DNA from: Albibacterium sp035514885
Lineage (GTDB): Bacteria > Bacteroidota > Bacteroidia > Sphingobacteriales > Sphingobacteriaceae
Direction of reading: 5' to 3'
Assembly: GCF_035514885.1 (NCBI RefSeq)
Contig: NZ_DATJCH010000024.1
Span: 62,001-126,000, forward strand
DNA: 64,000 nucleotides
Under the pieces are notes generated by a model, which was not told the origin of the DNA, did no database searches, and worked only from the letters and a program-made list of their open reading frames with translations. The position numbers and the translations under genes were made by a program. Of the stretch, positions 25,447-34,808 are shown in pieces. Position 1 is the first letter of the stretch. The number at the start of each line of letters is the position of its first letter.

Positions 25447-28400
25447 TTAAAAGTTTATAGATGCTCCGAAGTTGATAATCCTTGCTTGTGGATAGTACTG
25501 TCCGGTTTGATTAACTGATTCAGGGTCATAAGCCTTTATATTACTAATAGTGAAGAGATTTAAACCATTAGCATATAGTCTCAAGTTACTCACACCTACT
25601 TTTCTTATCAATTCGATTGGGAATGTATATCCAATCTCAAGATTCTTTAGACGTACATAATTAGTGCTTTGAAGCCAATATGTATTTCCACTGGAATAAT
25701 ACTGATCGCTTCTATCTGCTATACGTGGGAATTCGCTGCTTGGATTATCAACAGTCCACCTATCTTCATAAAACTCTAATAGATAATTTCCGATGGCACC
25801 TGACTCAGCCGAGCTCACCATGAGTTCTCCTCCGGTAGCTCCCTGGAAAAGAATTGCCATATCAAAATTGCGATATTGTAAGCCAATATTCAAACCTCCC
25901 TGAAAAGTAGGAGTTGTATTTCTGTCTCTTCTCACCCGATCGTCTGGTGTTATTGCTCCGTCACCATCGTAATCTTTATATTTCATATCTCCCGGACGCA
26001 GGTTGTTAGTTATATCACTATAATCAAGATTATTGGCCGCGATGTCACTTTCATCTTTGAATATTCCATCGTAGATATAGTACATTCCGGAATTGGTTGT
26101 TTTACCAGTAGTACGTTGCCATTCAGGTGCACCTGGTGATTCATCCCAGAAAATAATTTTGTTTTTAGCATATCCACCATTTATACTGGCGTTGTATTTA
26201 AGGTCGCCAGAAGCACCATTATAGCCAACATTGAACTCCCATCCTTTATTATTAACCTTACCTATGTTTTCTGCCGGAAGGGTCATACCTGTACTCTGTG
26301 GAATTGATGCATTTCTTTGCCATAGAATATTGGTCCGTTTATTCATAAAGACATCAAACTCGAAGTTGATTCTTCCATCGAACAACTGTCCATCTAAACC
26401 TAAATTATAATTATTTGCAACCTCCCATGTAATAAATGTATTAGGCACACGGCTCTCATAGAGTGATTTTACAACGTTTCCATCTACAATATAACTTCCA
26501 AAACCGTAGGTAGAAAAGTATTGATACTCTTGTAGAGAGTTATTATAATAGATATTATCATTACCCATTTGTCCGTAAGAAGCCCTAAGTTTTAAATAAT
26601 TTACAACCGGAACGTTTTCCTTCCAGAAATCCTCTTCTGAAATACGCCATGCAGCTAATGCACCTGGGAAAAATCCGTAACGGCTGTTTTCGGGAAACAT
26701 ATAAGAACCGTCATAACGCCATAAAAATTCTGCAATATATTTCTCTTTGTAATTATAGTTAATACGCCCGAAGTAATTTAACCTGGCTCGCTCCCAAGCA
26801 CTACCACCATTATTCTTTTCACTATCTCCACCTGCAAACAATTCATCAATAGCCCCAGAAATAAAGTATTTTCTAAAGGCATTAAAATTGTCATTTCTTA
26901 TTGTTTCACGGTTAACACCGGCTAAAACATTAAATTGGTGGTCACCAAAACTTTTATCGTAGTTTACTACTGCTCCTAATAAAATATTCAGCTGATCTTC
27001 ATTTCCCTGGCTTAAAGCAGGATCGGCATAAGGTCCTCTTTTTCCGGCCACTAATTTTGGTGTGCCATCAGTTTCATAATCGCCCTGCCATGTATAAAGA
27101 TACCATGGAATTTGCCATTGTTTGGTTTGTCTAATGTATTTATCTGCGGCAGCAGTACCAGTAAACTTCAATCCCTCTACGCCCGGAATAGAAATATTAA
27201 TTTCTCCGTTTGTTTGAAAGTAGTATCGTTTATCTTTATTGTATCCGGTTTGATCCGTTGTTATAACAACTGGATTTTCTCCGTATTCAATATCAGGACC
27301 GGGCAACCCGTTAGGCCAGAAAGCAGGCTGTGTTGGGTTTCCCCGCATTAGCATTCTAAAAATTGTTCCGGCACTTTTTGTCGGAAAATTCCGATCTTCT
27401 TGTCTTCCAAGAACTCCTATTTTAGTACTTATATAATCGTTAATTTTTGCATCTAAGTTTATACGAAGATCGTATTGTTTGTAATTGGTAGCAGAGTTTT
27501 TATAAAAGGCATCCTGATTTTGGTAACCTATTGATGTTAGGTATTGAAAATTCTCTGATCCACCTGTTAATTGAAGATTGTGTTGAGTTTGTGGCGAGTA
27601 GTCTTTCAAGGCTGCATCATACCAGTCTGTATTTGGATGAAACCAAGGATCAGAGCCGTCTTTAAACAACTGAAAGTCTTCAGGTGAAAATGGGGCGGTT
27701 AATGTGGAGCCATTTTTGCGATCGTAAGAACCATTATTCTTAAAAGCTGTATTGGCAGCTTCCCACTCAGAAACAGGAAGTTTAAACAGTTCCAGCTCGT
27801 TACGCATTTCTGCATATTGAGATGCATCCGCTAACTTCGGAATAAACGTTGGTTGCGAAAAACCTTGATTAAAAGTATACGATAAAGATGGTTTTCCAAT
27901 CTTACCACGTTTTGTAGTGATTAAGATGACTCCATTGGCTGCTCTCGCTCCATAAATGGCTGCCGCTGCATCTTTCAGTACTGAAATATTATCAATATCT
28001 GCTGGATTTATGCGTTCAAAACCACCTTGACGGGCAGGAATTCCATCTACTACAATAAGCGGACTACTGTCTCCCAAAGTGTTAGTACCTCTTATTCGAA
28101 CTGTCGAGCCATCATAACCTGGTTCTGCACTACCTTGAGTAGCAATTACACCGGGTAATCTTCCAGCCAATGAATTAGAAACGTTAAGAGCTGGCGATTT
28201 AACCAGATCTGCACTTTTAACTGTCGTTACAGACCCCGTAATGGTTTCCTTTTTCTGTGTACCATAACCTACAACGACAACCTCATCTAAGCTTGACAAA
28301 TCGTCTTGTAAGACAATGGAAACCGAGGTCCTGTTGTTTACTACTTCTTCATGAGATTTATAACCTATCATTGAAAAGACCAGTGTTGCATTTGCAGGCA

Positions 28401-28662
28401 CACCTTCAATAATAAATTTTCCATCACCATCAGTACTAGTGCCCTGTTGTGTTCCTTTGATGATGATTGAGACCCCGGGAAGTCCTTCGTTACCAGTCAT
28501 TGAGTTTACTCGACCAGTAACGGTAATTTCATCTTGTTTGAGATTGCTGACCTCTGTTGTGTAACCGATTGGCTCTTCCGCAAAACCAATGGTTGGTGAA
28601 GCAACCAATGCAAGTATGAGCATTGGCCACAAAAACGTTTTAGTAATGTGTTCTGAATTCAT
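25447..28662 (-). CDS. Second SusC/RagA-family TonB-linked outer-membrane transporter
   Basis: A 1071-residue TonB-dependent glycan importer. It has a signal peptide (about 1-29, ending GFAEE), a carboxypeptidase-regulatory-like domain (about 45-125) with GLPGVSIIIKGTQQGTSTD, and a plug beginning at DEVVVVGYGTQKKETITGSV. The SusC signature RAANGVILITTKRG lies near 243-256, and the barrel ends in a terminal aromatic (GASINF). It lacks an STN signalling domain. It precedes the SusD-like gene by 4 bp. No ECF sigma, anti-sigma or HTCS gene adjoins it, so the regulator must act from elsewhere. A 23-nt dyad (28749-28771) lies 87 bp upstream of the start. Confidence 0.96.
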   Translation of the reverse strand: MNSEHITKTFLWPMLILALVASPTIGFAEEPIGYTTEVSNLKQDEITVTGRVNSMTGNEGLPGVSIIIKGTQQGTSTDGDGKFIIEGVPANATLVFSMIGYKSHEEVVNNRTSVSIVLQDDLSSLDEVVVVGYGTQKKETITGSVTTVKSADLVKSPALNVSNSLAGRLPGVIATQGSAEPGYDGSTVRIRGTNTLGDSSPLIVVDGIPARQGGFERINPADIDNISVLKDAAAAIYGARAANGVILITTKRGKIGKPSLSYTFNQGFSQPTFIPKLADASQYAEMRNELELFKLPVSEWEAANTAFKNNGSYDRKNGSTLTAPFSPEDFQLFKDGSDPWFHPNTDWYDAALKDYSPQTQHNLQLTGGSENFQYLTSIGYQNQDAFYKNSATNYKQYDLRINLDAKINDYISTKIGVLGRQEDRNFPTKSAGTIFRMLMRGNPTQPAFWPNGLPGPDIEYGENPVVITTDQTGYNKDKRYYFQTNGEINISIPGVEGLKFTGTAAADKYIRQTKQWQIPWYLYTWQGDYETDGTPKLVAGKRGPYADPALSQGNEDQLNILLGAVVNYDKSFGDHQFNVLAGVNRETIRNDNFNAFRKYFISGAIDELFAGGDSEKNNGGSAWERARLNYFGRINYNYKEKYIAEFLWRYDGSYMFPENSRYGFFPGALAAWRISEEDFWKENVPVVNYLKLRASYGQMGNDNIYYNNSLQEYQYFSTYGFGSYIVDGNVVKSLYESRVPNTFITWEVANNYNLGLDGQLFDGRINFEFDVFMNKRTNILWQRNASIPQSTGMTLPAENIGKVNNKGWEFNVGYNGASGDLKYNASINGGYAKNKIIFWDESPGAPEWQRTTGKTTNSGMYYIYDGIFKDESDIAANNLDYSDITNNLRPGDMKYKDYDGDGAITPDDRVRRDRNTTPTFQGGLNIGLQYRNFDMAILFQGATGGELMVSSAESGAIGNYLLEFYEDRWTVDNPSSEFPRIADRSDQYYSSGNTYWLQSTNYVRLKNLEIGYTFPIELIRKVGVSNLRLYANGLNLFTISNIKAYDPESVNQTGQYYPQARIINFGASINF

Positions 28663-28748
28663 AGTGCTTGGGTTAAAGTTTAAATGATATTTATTTAGGT
28701 AATCAGGTAAAAAATTTATCCTAGAGAAAACTATTTATTGAATATTTC

Positions 28749-28771
28749 GTTATTACATTATATGTAATAAC
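28749..28771 (-). promoter_or_regulatory. Perfect dyad GTTATTACAT-TAT-ATGTAATAAC upstream of SusC-2
   Basis: Ten-base arms around a three-base centre, 87 bp upstream of the SusC start. The odd-length, spacer-poor form suits either a dimeric repressor or a leader hairpin. No nearby regulator gene is available to assign. Confidence 0.45.
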
Positions 28772-28787
28772 TGTATTCTCGCATTGA

Positions 28788-28803
28788 TGTGACGATTATC
28801 ATA
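28788..28803. promoter_or_regulatory. CRP/FNR-like motif TGTGACGATTATCATA
   Basis: TGTGA-N6-TCATA matches nine of ten fixed positions of the TGTGA-N6-TCACA pattern and lies 125 bp before SusC-2, just outside the dyad. Bacteroidota CRP-family sites are not well defined, so this is weak. Confidence 0.25.
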
Positions 28804-28992
28804 ATTTTTTTATCACATGGCATTGTAAATCTAACTATTGAGAAATTAAGATGCAACAAAAAAATGAATTGAGATCAATTATAATTCCTTCCCTAAAAGT
28901 TTGCTCTATTCTTGGATGATTCTGTATGGTTTTTTTCTTTGATCTGTTTTTGTAAATTCGCAATCAATAATATCTTAGATTTCGAATTAAAA

Positions 28993-29009
28993 GTCTATTG
29001 TAAATAGAC
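28993..29009 (+). promoter_or_regulatory. Short leader hairpin before the DUF4954 gene
   Basis: GTCTATT and AATAGAC form a perfect 7-bp stem with a GTA loop, ending 17 bp before the start codon. It could affect translation of the gene or be chance in AT-rich DNA. Confidence 0.35.
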
Positions 29010-29026
29010 CTTATCTCAAACATCAA

Positions 29027-31243
29027 ATGAATCAAATAAAGAAAATACCTCTGTCGAATTTAGGATATGATTTTATAACCAAAAAACATATCCCCAAAGG
29101 GAAGGACGAATATCATCTTAGGAATATTCAGAATAGAAGTGGTATTATATATCGGAATTTATCTGCATTTGAAATAGAAGTACTGGTTAAGAATGGAAAT
29201 ACTACTGATAACTGGAATAATATTTTGGTATCAGATGCATTCAATCCAGAATTGGTAAAAGCATGTAAATTCTACGGATTGATCCGGATTGGAAAGTTAG
29301 AGCCTTACTTTTTGGAGTATAATGATTTTAAAGTTCCAGTTGGTTTATATAATTCAACGATAATAAGTTCGGATTTCGGTGATAATGTTGCTATCGATCA
29401 TGTGAACTACATGTCGCATTATATTATCGGCAATGAAGTGGTAATTGTACAAGTCGACGAAATGAAAACCACTGCCAATGCGAAGTTTGGAAATGGGATT
29501 ATTAAAGACGGTGAAAATGAATCAACCAGAATATGGCTAGAAATCTGTAATGAAAACGGTGGTAGAAAAGTAATTCCATTTAACGGGATGCTTCCGGGTG
29601 ATGCGTGGATGTGGAGTAAATACAGAGATGATAAAGCTTTGTTGGATAATTTCGTAAAGTTTACTGAAACAGAATATAAAACTGAACCCGGCTATTATGG
29701 TAAAGTGGGAGATAGAACGATTATTAAGAGTACAAATATCTTAAATGACGTATGGATTGGTTCTGATGCCTATATAAAGGGTGCTAATAAATTAAAGAAT
29801 TTAACTATTAAATCAAGTGCGGAAGGAAGAACGCAAATCGGCGAAGGCTGTGAGCTTGTAAACGGTATTATTGATTTCGGATGTCGCATTTTTTACGGTG
29901 TAAAAGCTGTTCGTTTTGTAATAGCATCTAATTCACAATTAAAATATGGGGCTCGTTTAATCAACTCTTATTTAGGAAGCAATACAACCATCTCCTGCTG
30001 TGAAGTATTAAATTCTTTGATCTTTTCTGCTCATGAACAGCATCACAACAACTCATTTTTATGTGCGGCATTGATTTTAGGGCAAAGCAATATCCCGGCC
30101 GGTGCTACTATTGGTTCTAATCATAATTCAAGAGGGGCTGATGGAGAAGTTATTGCAGGCAGAGGCTTCTGGCCTGGGTTATGTGTAAGTATGAAGCATA
30201 ATTCAAAATTCGCTAACTTCACCATTTTAGCTAAAGGAGATTATGATTATGAGTTGAATATCCCTATTCCATTTTCCCTGATAAGTATTGATGAGGAGCA
30301 TAATTCATTGGTAGTTATGCCTGGATATTGGTTTATGTACAATATGTATGCTCTTCAAAGAAATACGTTTAAATACAAGGACCGGGATAAAAGATATGAG
30401 AAGATACAGCATATTGAATATGAATATTTGGCACCAGACACAGTCAATGAAATGTTTTCGTCAATCGCACTTTTCGAAACATTGGTAGGGAAAGCTTATA
30501 ATGAAAAATTCGACAAGGGTCATATTTTGACCGAAGAGAAATATGCGGCTATTGGTAAAAAGTTGTTGACTGAAAAGGATGCTATCATTAATGAATTAGA
30601 AGTAACTGCGCCCGGTTTAGAGAATGCGAAACGAAAGGTTAAAATCATCAAGATTCAGCGTGCTTATGACCTTTTCCATTCAATGATTCGTTTCTATGGG
30701 ATTACACATTTAATGGCTTATGCAACCGAGCATAATGAGTATTCTATCAAGAAGCTCAGTATTGATCTGTCTAGTAAAAGGCTAGAAAGAACAGAATGGC
30801 TGAATGTTGGCGGACAATTGATTCCTGAAGAGGATGTACTCGAACTAAGAAAGGATATCCGATCGAATAAAATACAATCGTGGGATGGTATCCACGAATA
30901 TTATGTAGAAGAGGGCGAAAGATATGAAGGAAAAAAGACTTTGCATGCCATTACTTCTTTATTAGAAATAGAAGGAATATCTGTTTCAGATCTTAACAAG
31001 AAGCTTTTCACTGAATGGATCAAAGAAATAAAAGATACCAAGCTATGGATGGTAGATTCTATCGAGGCTTCTCGCAAGAAAGATTATACCAATCCTTTCC
31101 GTAAAATGATGTATGATACACAGGAGGAATTAGACGAAGTATTAGGTAAGTTTGAAGATAATGTGTTTATAAAAAACCAGAAGGCTGAGCTGAAAGTTTT
31201 TAATAAGAATTTAAATGCCTTTGCAAAGAAAATAAATAACTAA
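29027..31243 (+). CDS. DUF4954 family protein with a left-handed beta-helix
   Basis: A 738-residue cytoplasmic-looking protein without signal or membrane segments. It matches the DUF4954 family, with a DUF6819-like C-terminal part. After an N-terminal domain (1-105), hexapeptide-type turns such as VAIDHVNYMSHYIIGNEVVI (about 125-145), VWIGSDAYIKGANKLKNLTI (about 243-262) and later repeats suggest a left-handed beta-helix to about residue 390. The remainder is helical and charged. The family is common in Bacteroidota and spirochaetes and has no established function. A nucleotidyl- or acyl-transferase-like role is only suggested by the fold. The UspA gene follows after 46 bp and may share its transcript. 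The family is recognised with good confidence, the role is not. Confidence 0.85.
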   Translation: MNQIKKIPLSNLGYDFITKKHIPKGKDEYHLRNIQNRSGIIYRNLSAFEIEVLVKNGNTTDNWNNILVSDAFNPELVKACKFYGLIRIGKLEPYFLEYNDFKVPVGLYNSTIISSDFGDNVAIDHVNYMSHYIIGNEVVIVQVDEMKTTANAKFGNGIIKDGENESTRIWLEICNENGGRKVIPFNGMLPGDAWMWSKYRDDKALLDNFVKFTETEYKTEPGYYGKVGDRTIIKSTNILNDVWIGSDAYIKGANKLKNLTIKSSAEGRTQIGEGCELVNGIIDFGCRIFYGVKAVRFVIASNSQLKYGARLINSYLGSNTTISCCEVLNSLIFSAHEQHHNNSFLCAALILGQSNIPAGATIGSNHNSRGADGEVIAGRGFWPGLCVSMKHNSKFANFTILAKGDYDYELNIPIPFSLISIDEEHNSLVVMPGYWFMYNMYALQRNTFKYKDRDKRYEKIQHIEYEYLAPDTVNEMFSSIALFETLVGKAYNEKFDKGHILTEEKYAAIGKKLLTEKDAIINELEVTAPGLENAKRKVKIIKIQRAYDLFHSMIRFYGITHLMAYATEHNEYSIKKLSIDLSSKRLERTEWLNVGGQLIPEEDVLELRKDIRSNKIQSWDGIHEYYVEEGERYEGKKTLHAITSLLEIEGISVSDLNKKLFTEWIKEIKDTKLWMVDSIEASRKKDYTNPFRKMMYDTQEELDEVLGKFEDNVFIKNQKAELKVFNKNLNAFAKKINN

Positions 31244-31289
31244 CTATTATAATAAATATTCACTATCTTATACTTTAAAGAGGTGAAAT

Positions 31290-32063
31290 ATGGGTAAAGT
31301 TATTTTTATACCGACAGATTTTTCTATAAATGCATGGGTAGCCATTCAATATGCCGCCAATCTAGCAATAGAGTCAAATTGTAAGTTAATTATTATACAT
31401 GCTTTTAAAGAAGGAGAAAAAGCTATTAAAGAACAAATGAGCGGCCTATTAAAACAATTAGTTACTGAGTTTCCTGAAATTGACTATCTCACAATTTACA
31501 AGAAGGGCAATTTGAATGAAGTGATTTCGCAAATTGCACGAAAATATCCACCAAAGCTAATTGTTATGGGCACCAAAGGTGCCTCTGGTTTGAAATACGT
31601 AATAGTGGGCAGTAATACGCTCAACGTAGTTAATCATTTTAATATTCCTGTTCTTGCTGTTCCAAAAAGTAACAATTTTTATTCAATCAATAAAATCGGT
31701 ATCTTAAGTAATTATAAAAACTTTGAAATTGATGTTATGAGAAAATCAATTGCTGTATTACCAGTAATTTCTAATTTAACATTATTACATGTTCGCGAAA
31801 ATGAGAACGAAGATGAAGAAACTATTATAGGTAGCTGGAAAGAATTAATGAAAGTCAAAACCGGATTAAAGAATATTGATCATAAAATTGGAATTGGCTC
31901 TTCTATTCTTTCTGTTGTTAACAATATGCTGGAAGAGGAACAGATTGACCTATTAATTATTACTAATAACGGAAAAAGATTCTTTAAAAGCTTATTTAAC
32001 AGAGATCTTCTTAAAGCAATTGCTTTAAAGCCTCACATATCAATATTGTTTGTAAAACCTTAA
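31290..32063 (+). CDS. Tandem universal stress protein (UspA family)
   Basis: A 257-residue protein with two Usp domains (about 1-130 and 135-257). The first has the complete ATP-binding signature G-2x-G-9x-G-S (GTKGASGLKYVIVGSN, about 97-112). The second has lost it and probably serves dimerisation. Tandem Usp proteins are typical of Bacteroidota and respond to starvation or oxygen changes. It lies 46 bp behind the DUF4954 gene in the same direction. A weak hairpin follows the stop. Confidence 0.9.
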   Translation: MGKVIFIPTDFSINAWVAIQYAANLAIESNCKLIIIHAFKEGEKAIKEQMSGLLKQLVTEFPEIDYLTIYKKGNLNEVISQIARKYPPKLIVMGTKGASGLKYVIVGSNTLNVVNHFNIPVLAVPKSNNFYSINKIGILSNYKNFEIDVMRKSIAVLPVISNLTLLHVRENENEDEETIIGSWKELMKVKTGLKNIDHKIGIGSSILSVVNNMLEEEQIDLLIITNNGKRFFKSLFNRDLLKAIALKPHISILFVKP

Positions 32064-32068
32064 AAAAC

Positions 32069-32102
32069 AGGAACTATAAATTCTATATGAATCACAGTTC
32101 CT
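32069..32102. terminator. Weak hairpin between the convergent UspA and TonB receptor genes
   Basis: AGGAACT (32069-32075) pairs with AGTTCCT (32096-32102), and inner ATTC/GAAT bases extend the fold. Tails are A/T-rich but not clean U tracts. It lies in the 70-bp convergent gap, where a bidirectional terminator is expected. Confidence 0.4.
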
Positions 32103-32133
32103 ATTATTCATGTAATTTGAATCAGTGTACAAT

Positions 32134-34629
32134 TTAAAATTTAAAAGACAGACTTGCTACCATACTTCTTAATTTCTGAGGATTAGCAGTTGTATATCCA
32201 ATCCAGTATTTTTGATTTGTTAAATTGTCTACTTTAACACCTACCCTTACTTTTTTATAATCATAAAAAGCTGATGCATTGAAAATGGTATAAGCTGGTA
32301 ATATGAACTCACCATAATAAACACTGTTAAGAATTTTATTATCGCTAGCATAATTTCCGCCGACACCAATACCCAAACCTTTGGCAATATTTTCTGGGAA
32401 ACGATAGCTTAACCAAAGATTAGCCTGGTAAGGAGATGATGCTGTAGTTGGACGACGTCCAAGCACATCAGCATCTGACTTTTCAAATTTAGAATCGTTG
32501 TAAGAGAAGCCAGCTACAACATTTAACCCCTGATATGGATTAGCAATTAAATCAACCTCGATTCCCTTGCTACGCTGACTTCCATCTTGTATTTGTGCAG
32601 ATAGTTGAGCTGCATCAGGGTTTGGATCAGCACGTAAAATATTATCAACTAAAATATTATAATAGCTGACAGTAGTTAATAACCTACCTTGCCATACATT
32701 AATTTTCACTCCACCTTCTATTTGGTTAGCATGCTCTAGGTCTGCAATTTTTTGAGAAAGGCTGTTAGGAGCATTAACATCATAAAATTGATAGGCTCCT
32801 AGATTGGTGAAGCTATTTTGATAGTTTGCAAAAAGAGATACTCTGTTTTTAACCGGTTGAAAAACTATTCCAAATTTTGGCGAAAGAGCATTTTGTGAAT
32901 ATCCATCAATGGCATCAGTTCCTGTAACACCACCTTCATTTTCAAATTTGTCGGCTCTTAAGGCTGCTAATATGCTCAGGTTTTCCGTAATATCTAATAC
33001 ATCGGAAACAAACGCACTATATGTTTTTGTTTTTTTAATATCGGGCCACGTAAAGTCTATTTCACCCGCAGCATATTTCTGACTCAGATTCTTACCATTA
33101 AATGAGCTATAATCGAAATTCGGATCCAATGGTACAGTATCATATACACTTCCAAAGAAATTCAAATCGGAATTCGTAGAATAAAAGTCAAGGCCTAAGA
33201 CAATACGATTTCTTAATTTGCCAATCATAAAATCACCATTAAAATTTTGTTGAATTTCAAATGCATTTGCTTTACTGTCATCTGTAGATTGATCTGCTCT
33301 GGTTATATAATTACTTCTGGTACCGGCATCCGCCGCATTTCCAGTAACAACATTATTAGGCATTAAATAAAAGTATGAACCAAAACCTTCTGAAGAATTA
33401 CGACCGGATGTAAAGTTTGTTGAGGCTGTGAAATTATCCGAAATCTTGTAATTTATCTGACCGTAAAAATTAGTGCTCCTAGATTTCTGTTCAAGTCCGT
33501 TACCTATGTACGATTCCTTATATTCCAAGTTTAAGTCTTTTGCATTATGTACACCTAGCTCGTTTGCTGGGAAATAGAAAAATAGCATTTGCTTACCTGT
33601 ACTTTTAGCGTATGCCAACTCGGCATCCAAGCTAATCGATAGGCGGTCGTTTGGTTGATACAATAGACTTGGGGCAACTGCAAAACTTTTCTGAAAACCA
33701 ACGTTTTGAAAACTACCATCATAATTATAGGCCGTGTTCAAACGAAATAATAATTTATTATCATTTGATAAAGGTGCATTTATGTCTGCACTTACTCTAT
33801 GAAAATTATTGTCGCTACCAGCGATAGATATTTCTGATTGGTACTCTTGAAAAGGCTTTTTAGTAACCCGATTGATCGCCCCTCCATAAGAAGTGAGTGA
33901 ACTACCAAATAAGGTCGCAGACGGGCCTTTGATAATTTCCAATCGTTCTAAATTTACCGCATCAACGGTACTTGACACAAAACCTAGAATACCATTTCTA
34001 AGAGAGCTTTGTGTAATAAAACCACGTGAATTATAATAGCTTCCTCCATCGCCACTTCTTCCAGTTGCTTCCCACATTTTCTGAACACCGGGGGTATTCC
34101 GTATAGCATCATCTACTGTGAATATCAGTTGTTCAGTTATAAGTTCTTTAGAAATCGTACTGTAGACCTGCGGATTCTCAAGATTTAGAAGAGGCATTTT
34201 AGAAACGTAATCGCTTTCCTTCTTAGAAAACCTATTGGCATTTCCCATGATTACCACCTCACTTAAGGACTGTGTTTCCTTGTTTAACTGAAGATTAATC
34301 GTAGTAATTTCTCCAGTATGAACTCTAACATTCTTTTTAGATGCGGTATAGCCTATACCACTAGCAGTGATTGTGTAATTACCTGCGGGGAGGTTTCTTA
34401 TATCAAACTTTCCTTCGTTATCAGTAACTGTACCCGCTTGGGTTTCTTCTAATCTAATGCTGATGCGGCTCAATGGTTCTTCTAGCTCTGAAATAATAAT
34501 CCCCGAAATGGATCCAGGTCTTTGTAAATTGTCACTTTCCATTATCATTTGAGCCTTTAATAGACTTGAAAACAAAGTGAGCATTATCATACCGAGTAGA
34601 ACCTTACATTTAAAGTTAAATATGAACAT
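32134..34629 (-). CDS. TonB-dependent siderophore-type receptor with carboxypeptidase-like N-domain
   Basis: An outer-membrane receptor of 831 residues using the ATG at 34629. The longer reading starts at 34686, but an exact -7 element lies inside it at 34666-34673, so the shorter start is preferred. It also places a normal signal peptide (FNFKCKVLLGMIMLTLFSSL, ending KAQ) at the N-terminus. A CarboxypepD_reg-like domain (about 40-115) precedes the plug, which begins near LSEVVIMGNANRFSK. The barrel ends in LSFKF. The domain order and plug (RSGDGGSYYNSRGF) fit the FhuE/FpvA-like ferri-siderophore receptor group. No siderophore synthesis or uptake genes adjoin, so the substrate is unknown. It is divergent from the lactonase gene. 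Confidence 0.9.
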   Translation of the reverse strand: MFIFNFKCKVLLGMIMLTLFSSLLKAQMIMESDNLQRPGSISGIIISELEEPLSRISIRLEETQAGTVTDNEGKFDIRNLPAGNYTITASGIGYTASKKNVRVHTGEITTINLQLNKETQSLSEVVIMGNANRFSKKESDYVSKMPLLNLENPQVYSTISKELITEQLIFTVDDAIRNTPGVQKMWEATGRSGDGGSYYNSRGFITQSSLRNGILGFVSSTVDAVNLERLEIIKGPSATLFGSSLTSYGGAINRVTKKPFQEYQSEISIAGSDNNFHRVSADINAPLSNDNKLLFRLNTAYNYDGSFQNVGFQKSFAVAPSLLYQPNDRLSISLDAELAYAKSTGKQMLFFYFPANELGVHNAKDLNLEYKESYIGNGLEQKSRSTNFYGQINYKISDNFTASTNFTSGRNSSEGFGSYFYLMPNNVVTGNAADAGTRSNYITRADQSTDDSKANAFEIQQNFNGDFMIGKLRNRIVLGLDFYSTNSDLNFFGSVYDTVPLDPNFDYSSFNGKNLSQKYAAGEIDFTWPDIKKTKTYSAFVSDVLDITENLSILAALRADKFENEGGVTGTDAIDGYSQNALSPKFGIVFQPVKNRVSLFANYQNSFTNLGAYQFYDVNAPNSLSQKIADLEHANQIEGGVKINVWQGRLLTTVSYYNILVDNILRADPNPDAAQLSAQIQDGSQRSKGIEVDLIANPYQGLNVVAGFSYNDSKFEKSDADVLGRRPTTASSPYQANLWLSYRFPENIAKGLGIGVGGNYASDNKILNSVYYGEFILPAYTIFNASAFYDYKKVRVGVKVDNLTNQKYWIGYTTANPQKLRSMVASLSFKF

Positions 34630-34665
34630 AAGTATGTTGTTTATAATGATTATAAATAAGTGCCG

Positions 34666-34673
34666 CAAATGTA
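34666..34673 (-). promoter_or_regulatory. -7 promoter element of the TonB receptor gene
   Basis: TACATTTG on the minus strand, an exact TAnnTTTG match, places the start of transcription near 34661 and so excludes the longer start codon at 34686. Confidence 0.5.
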
Positions 34674-34779
34674 AAGAACGTATCATATAAATGCAATATT
34701 TATTTAAACTAATTATAAATAAACTATTTGCTGGAGTAAAAAATAATTTAATTCGAAATAGAATAGAAATTTTAAATGT

Positions 34780-34787
34780 TATATTTG
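34780..34787 (+). promoter_or_regulatory. -7 promoter element of the lactonase gene
   Basis: TATATTTG, an exact TAnnTTTG match, 21 bp before the start codon in the divergent gap with the TonB receptor gene. Confidence 0.5.
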
Positions 34788-34808
34788 GATAACGTTGAGT
34801 GATATCAT

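Larger units (their letters stand above)
28663..29026. other. 364-bp divergent gap between SusC-2 and the DUF4954 gene
   Basis: No gene is seen. It holds a perfect dyad at 28749-28771, a CRP-like motif at 28788-28803, an imperfect -7 element TAAATTCG (plus strand, 28953-28960) and a hairpin at 28993-29009 in the probable leader of the DUF4954 gene. No exact TAnnTTTG element was found for either gene. Confidence 0.5.

Noticed and set aside
34630..34686. Longer N-terminus for the TonB receptor at 32134
   Set aside because: The 19 extra residues contain the promoter element TACATTTG (34666-34673), and the signal peptide fits better from 34629.
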